The notes beneath the pieces are model-generated. The model searched no databases and was not told where the DNA came from. It saw nothing but the letters and a program-made list of their open reading frames with translations. Below, piece by piece: positions 7,281-10,124 of a DNA stretch of 10,124 nucleotides. Source of the DNA: Holophagales bacterium (GTDB lineage Bacteria; Acidobacteriota; Holophagae; Holophagales; Holophagaceae); contig JAITFL010000137.1 in the NCBI GenBank assembly GCA_031281385.1, forward strand, positions 1-10,124, read 5' to 3'. The position numbers and the translations under genes are program-made. Each line of letters opens with the position of its first letter. Within the stretch, counting starts at the first letter, position 1.

Positions 7281-7448
7281 ATGCCGACAATCCAAGGTGG
7301 CATGGTGGTGCCTGACGGCCCCAAATGCGCTGGCGGCGGATCCCAATGCGACAATTACGAAGAAACCTCTTTTGCCTGTTACTTATTTGGCCAAAAAATT
7401 GCCGACTGCAACAAATGCCCAGAATGTTTGGCCGCATGCGGCGGGTGA
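7281..7448 (+). CDS. Small cysteine-rich protein, 55 aa
   Basis: Not a family I recognise. ATG 7281 has a strong Shine-Dalgarno, GGAGGT at 7270-7275, five bases away. The 55 residues contain seven cysteines at 16, 23, 33, 43, 46, 49 and 53. The last four have the spacing C-x2-C-x2-C-x3-C, the spacing used by 4Fe-4S ferredoxin clusters, but Gly follows where ferredoxins usually have Pro. The first half is Gly-rich and there is no signal peptide or membrane segment. Possibilities are a small metal or Fe-S binding protein, or a precursor of a modified peptide; no maturation enzyme is visible nearby. An overlapping frame (7297-7539) is open longer but lacks a ribosome binding site at its ATG. The bases just after the stop look coding in the +1 frame (see 7449-7539). 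Confidence 0.55.
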   Translation: MPTIQGGMVVPDGPKCAGGGSQCDNYEETSFACYLFGQKIADCNKCPECLAACGG

Positions 7449-7539
7449 TAGCCTAAAATCAGTGGCCGTGGATTGTAGGCCAGCGATTGATGCCGGGGGC
7501 AAGCAAAAAATAAGGATAGTGGCTTGCGGATGTGGATAG
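7449..7539 (+). pseudogene. Possible frameshifted continuation of the cysteine-rich ORF
   Basis: Just past the TGA of the 55-aa ORF the +1 frame stays open to a TAG at 7537-7539. It encodes about 30 residues that include VDCRPAIDAG and end in VACGCG, adding three more cysteines. Its codons include AGG and ATA, typical of the real genes in this window. No start codon with a ribosome binding site serves this frame. A single-base assembly error, a programmed frameshift or a decayed gene would each explain it, as would chance. Confidence 0.2.
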
Positions 7540-7690
7540 TGCATATTGGCGCAGCGCTGCGATTTACCCCTTGCCATTTGGAATTGATATGAACTACTAA
7601 ACATGCGCTTTTGCACCTACCCAATGCAAGCAATGCCGCCCCAGCGCAACGACGAAACCCCGCCAGACTCGAAAGCAGCTACATCCCTTG
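7540..7690. other. Intergenic region before the TSUP permease gene
   Basis: I see no credible gene here. It holds a 12-bp palindrome, CGCAGCGCTGCG (7550-7561). It also has an AT-rich patch (7571-7600) whose AATTGATAT resembles the promoter region of frr, but I cannot fit a good -35/-10 pair. No strong Shine-Dalgarno precedes the permease start. Confidence 0.4.
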
Positions 7691-8467
7691 ATGCCATCGC
7701 CACTGACATTTTTGTTCCTCCTGCTAGCGGCAGGGCTTGCTGGGTTCATTGACGGCGCAGTAGGCGGGGGTGGGCTGATCTCGGTTCCAGCTTTGTTCGT
7801 GGCCATGCCTGGCTTTGCCACCACCACGCTTCTCGGCACGAACAAGGTCGTGGCGTGCGCGGGTACCACATTTGCCGCCGCTCAGTTTGTCAAAAGCGGC
7901 ATAGTGCCATTCAGGGAAATGCTTGGCCCGATGGCGGCAGCGGGAGTGGGTGCGGCGCTTGGCGCAAGGACTGCCTATTTTTTCGAAGGCCGCTTCGAGG
8001 CCCACATGCGCCCCCTGATGCTGGCGATGATGGTCGGGATGCTGCTCTTCACTCTGCTGAAGCCCCAGCTCGGCGCAGCTCACGCGCCCAGGCACAGCGT
8101 TGGGCGCCAGACGCTTCTGGCAACCATACTGTCATTGGCCATCGGTTTTTACGATGGCTTTTTTGGGCCAGGAACGGGCACCCTTTTGATATTTGCCTTC
8201 GTGGCGCTGTTGGGCTTTGATTTTCTTAGGGCGTCGGCCATGTCCAAGACGGTCAACTGGGCCTCCAACATAGCCAGCCTGACCCTTTTCATTTTCAATG
8301 GTAGCTGGCTGCCCTTCTTGGCAATCAGCATGGCCGCCGCCAATGGCATAGGGGGCTTCCTCGGCGCAAAAATGGCCCTAGCGAAAGGCAGCAAGTGGGT
8401 CCGCGCCCTTTTTGCGCTGGTCGTCTCCGGCCTAATACTGAGGCTGGCCTGGCAGCAGTTCTTATGA
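7691..8467 (+). CDS. TSUP-family (TauE/SafE, YfcA-like) membrane permease
   Basis: A 258-aa integral membrane protein with about eight hydrophobic segments. It belongs to the family that moves small anions, often sulfur compounds or organic acids such as sulfite or sulfoacetate. The two family half-repeats are visible: GFIDGAVGGGGLISVPAL (from residue 18, Asp21) and GFYDGFFGPGTGTLLIF (from residue 152, Asp155). A conserved segment, SAMSKTVNWASNIASL, follows the second repeat. It is most like the YfcA branch, whose substrate is not established. The start is ATG 7691; a TTG directly before it is possible. Upstream in-frame sequence hits a stop at 7598 with no better start. No sulfur-metabolism genes are adjacent, so the substrate cannot be inferred from context. 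Confidence 0.9.
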   Translation: MPSPLTFLFLLLAAGLAGFIDGAVGGGGLISVPALFVAMPGFATTTLLGTNKVVACAGTTFAAAQFVKSGIVPFREMLGPMAAAGVGAALGARTAYFFEGRFEAHMRPLMLAMMVGMLLFTLLKPQLGAAHAPRHSVGRQTLLATILSLAIGFYDGFFGPGTGTLLIFAFVALLGFDFLRASAMSKTVNWASNIASLTLFIFNGSWLPFLAISMAAANGIGGFLGAKMALAKGSKWVRALFALVVSGLILRLAWQQFL

Positions 8468-8476
8468 TGTTCCGCG

Positions 8477-8504
8477 ATGACCCAATTCTGTATCATCATA
8501 GAAT
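8477..8504 (+). promoter_or_regulatory. Candidate promoter giving a leaderless mRNA
   Basis: ATGACC (8477-8482, 4 of 6) and TAGAAT (8499-8504, 5 of 6) lie 16 bases apart. Transcription about seven bases after the -10 would start at or next to the A of the ATG at 8511. That gene has no Shine-Dalgarno, which suits leaderless translation. Confidence 0.35.
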
Positions 8505-8510
8505 CTATGT

Positions 8511-8810
8511 ATGGAACTAGACACAATTAGGCAAGCCGTTGAATCGCTCACATGGACATTCGCCAAAACGATGCCCAAGTGTCCGCACTGGTACATAGTC
8601 CGCAGCCCGGATATAGAGGAAGTGTACATCGCGCTGTTCAACGCAACCAAGGAACATGGTGCAGTGGAACACTTCTATCACACCCCAAGGCAGTACCTGT
8701 ATCTTGGCGATGGCTACAAGTATTGGCGGATGACCGATGACCTGTCCGATAGCAAGATAATCAACAGGTGCATCGAGGGCGACTTCTACCCCAAGCGGAA
8801 CGATGGGTGA
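8511..8810 (+). CDS. Conserved hypothetical protein, 99 aa
   Basis: A 99-aa soluble protein. It resembles, from memory, a widespread small uncharacterised family with the pattern FAKT-x-PK-x-PH-x-YIVR near the N-terminus, an aromatic Y-x-YLGDGYKYW stretch in the middle (62-72), and a KIINR ending. Here those are TFAKTMPKCPHWYIVR (16-31), YLYLGDGYKYWRM (62-74) and SKIINR (81-86). No catalytic motif, signal peptide or membrane segment is visible. I know no function for the family. The ATG at 8511 has no ribosome binding site, and a -10 element sits seven bases upstream. It is convergent with the minus-strand gene ending at 8863. Confidence 0.8.
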   Translation: MELDTIRQAVESLTWTFAKTMPKCPHWYIVRSPDIEEVYIALFNATKEHGAVEHFYHTPRQYLYLGDGYKYWRMTDDLSDSKIINRCIEGDFYPKRNDG

Positions 8811-8862
8811 CTGCCTATGCCCACCGTTCACTTACGCAAAATTGTTTATTTTATGATGTCGC

Positions 8863-9354
8863 TTACGACCCGTTGGCTGACGGGTGCTTTCTCTCACCGC
8901 GCCTTGGCATAGCCGCTTTGACGATGCGCTCCAGTATCGCAATAATTGCCGCAGCGGCCATCGGAAGCACGCCAAGCGCGGTACCCAAGAGTATGGCCCC
9001 CGGCGCATCGTTGACTTCTGCGAGTACATATATTGCCGGCATGGCAGCGACAAAAAACAAAACGGTGAAAATAATTGAACTCACCCTTATCGCCTTCATG
9101 CTTCTCTGGGTCGGCAGCTCATCCCTGTCAATGCTGTTCAACATCAGCCAAAAATGGATGAGCGCATAGAAAAAACACGCAGCCGCCGCATATAGCCCTA
9201 CAAGCACTGGATATTGCCAAAAAGCGTATTTGGGGTGGAATACCGGAATGACGGCCCCCAGTTCGGGCAGCACGAAAATGCACACCAGCACGCCAGCGGC
9301 CGCAAACAGCAAAGCCACCGCCCGCAAAACGAGTGTCGAAATGTTTATCTGCAA
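8863..9354 (-). CDS. DUF2975-type integral membrane protein
   Basis: A 163-aa protein with four likely membrane helices (about 8-30, 48-72, 92-111 and 120-142). It matches the DUF2975 pattern: YPVLVGLYAAAACFFYAL in the second helix, then SIDRDEL and SMKAIR, then P-A-IYVLAEVNDAPG (residues 106-119) before the last helix. The function is unknown; in other bacteria such genes often sit beside a small XRE-type regulator, and none is visible here. The start is TTG at 9354-9352, with GGAGG on the minus strand (9368-9364) nine bases upstream. No ATG fits both the frame and the ribosome binding site. It diverges from the gene at 9490. Confidence 0.85.
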   Translation of the reverse strand: MQINISTLVLRAVALLFAAAGVLVCIFVLPELGAVIPVFHPKYAFWQYPVLVGLYAAAACFFYALIHFWLMLNSIDRDELPTQRSMKAIRVSSIIFTVLFFVAAMPAIYVLAEVNDAPGAILLGTALGVLPMAAAAIIAILERIVKAAMPRRGERKHPSANGS

Positions 9355-9489
9355 TGCAATTGTCCTCCAATCACCTATGGTACCACAGTCAGAGGCATGG
9401 GAGTAGAGGTTGGGGGCAAGTGTAGGTTTTGGTTGTTTTTGCGTTTTTTATCATTCGCTATTTCCCACTCCCTCATGTACCCTTATTCT
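9355..9489. other. Divergent intergenic region
   Basis: This separates the minus-strand DUF2975 gene from the plus-strand membrane operon. The minus-strand Shine-Dalgarno (CCTCC on the plus strand, 9364-9368) is clear. A T-rich tract at 9427-9449 leads to TATCAT (9449-9454), a 5-of-6 match to a -10 element for the plus-strand operon, but without a convincing -35. Confidence 0.35.
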
Positions 9490-9786
9490 ATGGCGGACTT
9501 CAAGACAAGCGCACGCACAGGCTCCCTTTTTGTAAGGGCGGCGCGCTTTCTTTACCTGCTGTGGGGCGGGATGCTGCTGATGCGCCTGGCCTCTATGGGC
9601 CAGATGCGCTTTCCCGCTTGGATATGGGATTGGCCCAAGCTGGCTTCCAAACTGACAAGCCCAGTCGGCAGGGGCGTGCTCTTGGGGCTGGGGCTCGCCA
9701 TGGCCCTGGCCGCTCTATTTGAAATATGGGAACTCGTTGACATGGTGCTGCTCAAAATCATGCGCGAAAGGGAGCGGCGCTCATGA
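9490..9786 (+). CDS. Small membrane protein coupled to the LolC/E-like permease
   Basis: A 98-aa protein with two hydrophobic segments (about 18-36 and 61-88) and a charged tail, RERERRS. I do not recognise a family. The frame is open far upstream (from 9214), but that part overlaps the minus-strand DUF2975 gene and the T-rich intergenic tract, so I place the start at ATG 9490, with ATG 9475 as the alternative. Neither has a Shine-Dalgarno. Its TGA overlaps the next ATG (ATGA at 9783-9786), so translation of the permease is probably coupled to it. Context suggests a partner or accessory of the permease; that is inference. Confidence 0.7.
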   Translation: MADFKTSARTGSLFVRAARFLYLLWGGMLLMRLASMGQMRFPAWIWDWPKLASKLTSPVGRGVLLGLGLAMALAALFEIWELVDMVLLKIMRERERRS

Positions 9787-10124
9787 ACGTCGCTTTCGAG
9801 GACTTTGTTGCCCAGCGCTACCTAAAGGCCCAGCGGAAGGGTGCCTTTGTCCGCACCATGCTGCGCTTCGCCCGCTGGGGGGTGGCCGTCGGCGTGTTTA
9901 CCTTGGTCGTTTCGCAGGCGCTAATGGCCGGCTGGCACGAGGGCATCCAAGAACTGCTGTTCAAGGCCACGGCGCACTTTAGCGTCCACCCTTACAACGC
10001 AGAAGCCTGGGACACCGGCAAAGCTCTGGAGCTGGTTATGGGTATCCCAGGAGTAAAGGCCGCAGGGCCTTTCCGCATGGAAATGACACTGGCTAGGTCT
10101 GCCAGAATGGGCCAAAGTGTCGAG
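9783..10124 (+). CDS. LolC/LolE-like ABC permease, 5' part
   Basis: The first 114 residues of a protein that continues beyond the window. The N-terminus has the family pattern F-x2-F-VAQRYLKAQRKGAFV, then a first membrane helix (about 32-50, GVAVGVFTLVVSQALMAG) followed by WHEGIQE, and the start of the periplasmic MacB-type core domain (HFSVHPYNAEAW). This matches permeases that release lipoproteins from the inner membrane together with the ATPase LolD. LolC, LolE and related FtsX/MacB permeases cannot be told apart from this fragment. AGGGAG at 9769-9774 precedes ATG 9783 by eight bases, inside the preceding gene, with a four-base ATGA overlap. Confidence 0.85.
   Translation, partial: MNVAFEDFVAQRYLKAQRKGAFVRTMLRFARWGVAVGVFTLVVSQALMAGWHEGIQELLFKATAHFSVHPYNAEAWDTGKALELVMGIPGVKAAGPFRMEMTLARSARMGQSVE

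Noticed and set aside
7297..7448. First part of an 80-aa frame overlapping the cysteine-rich ORF
   Set aside because: Its ATG lacks a Shine-Dalgarno and the competing frame has GGAGGT at ideal spacing; only its last third (7449-7539) looks possibly coding.
7574..7586. 13-bp sequence CCATTTGGAATTG shared with 254-266
   Set aside because: One shared 13-mer is about what chance allows in 10 kb, and the second copy lacks the inverted partner seen at 223-270.
8868..8885. ACCCGT-TGGCTG-ACGGGT hairpin between convergent genes
   Set aside because: It lies inside the C-terminal codons of the DUF2975 gene and is not followed by a proper T-tract on either strand.
8768..9169. 133-aa open frame on the plus strand
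   Set aside because: It overlaps the end of the 99-aa gene and runs antisense to the DUF2975 gene, which has clear family motifs and a ribosome binding site.
9214..9489. N-terminal extension of the 98-aa membrane protein frame
   Set aside because: It lies opposite the DUF2975 gene and across the T-rich intergenic tract, and its composition is unlike a protein.

Overview
The window looks like the end of a metagenomic or draft-genome contig from a diderm (Gram-negative-type) bacterium. The first 44 bases carry Illumina TruSeq/P5 adapter sequence, so the left edge is a library artefact and not biology. The rest is moderately GC-rich and uses the AGG (Arg) and ATA (Ile) codons heavily. The diderm call rests on a LolC/LolE-type permease at the right end. 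No rRNA or other strong taxonomic marker is present, so I do not assign a phylum.

Left part (45-3672): a short region with two back-to-back inverted repeats leads into a two-gene signalling operon. The first gene is a membrane histidine kinase with TM-sensor-TM-HAMP-coiled coil-HisKA-HATPase architecture. Eight bases later comes a 612-aa protein with an intact receiver domain, a GAF-like domain and a C-terminal kinase core whose ATP-binding boxes have decayed. The pair probably forms a phosphotransfer module; no DNA-binding output domain is present.

Middle (3673-7192): housekeeping genes. ftsK, a DNA translocase with a TTG start, sits behind a promoter/operator-like palindrome and a leader hairpin. 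It is followed by frr (ribosome recycling factor) with its own promoter, away from its usual pyrH partner.

Accessory stretch (7193-8810): a small cysteine-rich ORF with a strong ribosome binding site and a ferredoxin-like Cys spacing encodes a 55-aa product. A possible frameshifted extension, a TSUP-family (TauE/SafE, YfcA-like) anion permease and a 99-aa conserved hypothetical protein follow. The last is possibly read from a leaderless transcript.

Right part (8863-10124): a DUF2975-type membrane protein on the minus strand diverges from a plus-strand pair, a 98-aa membrane protein whose stop codon overlaps (ATGA) the start of a LolC/LolE-like ABC permease that runs off the window.

The strongest candidates for something new are the cysteine-rich mini-ORF and the receiver/GAF/pseudokinase protein. 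I see no CRISPR array, tRNA, rRNA, transposase or prophage module.
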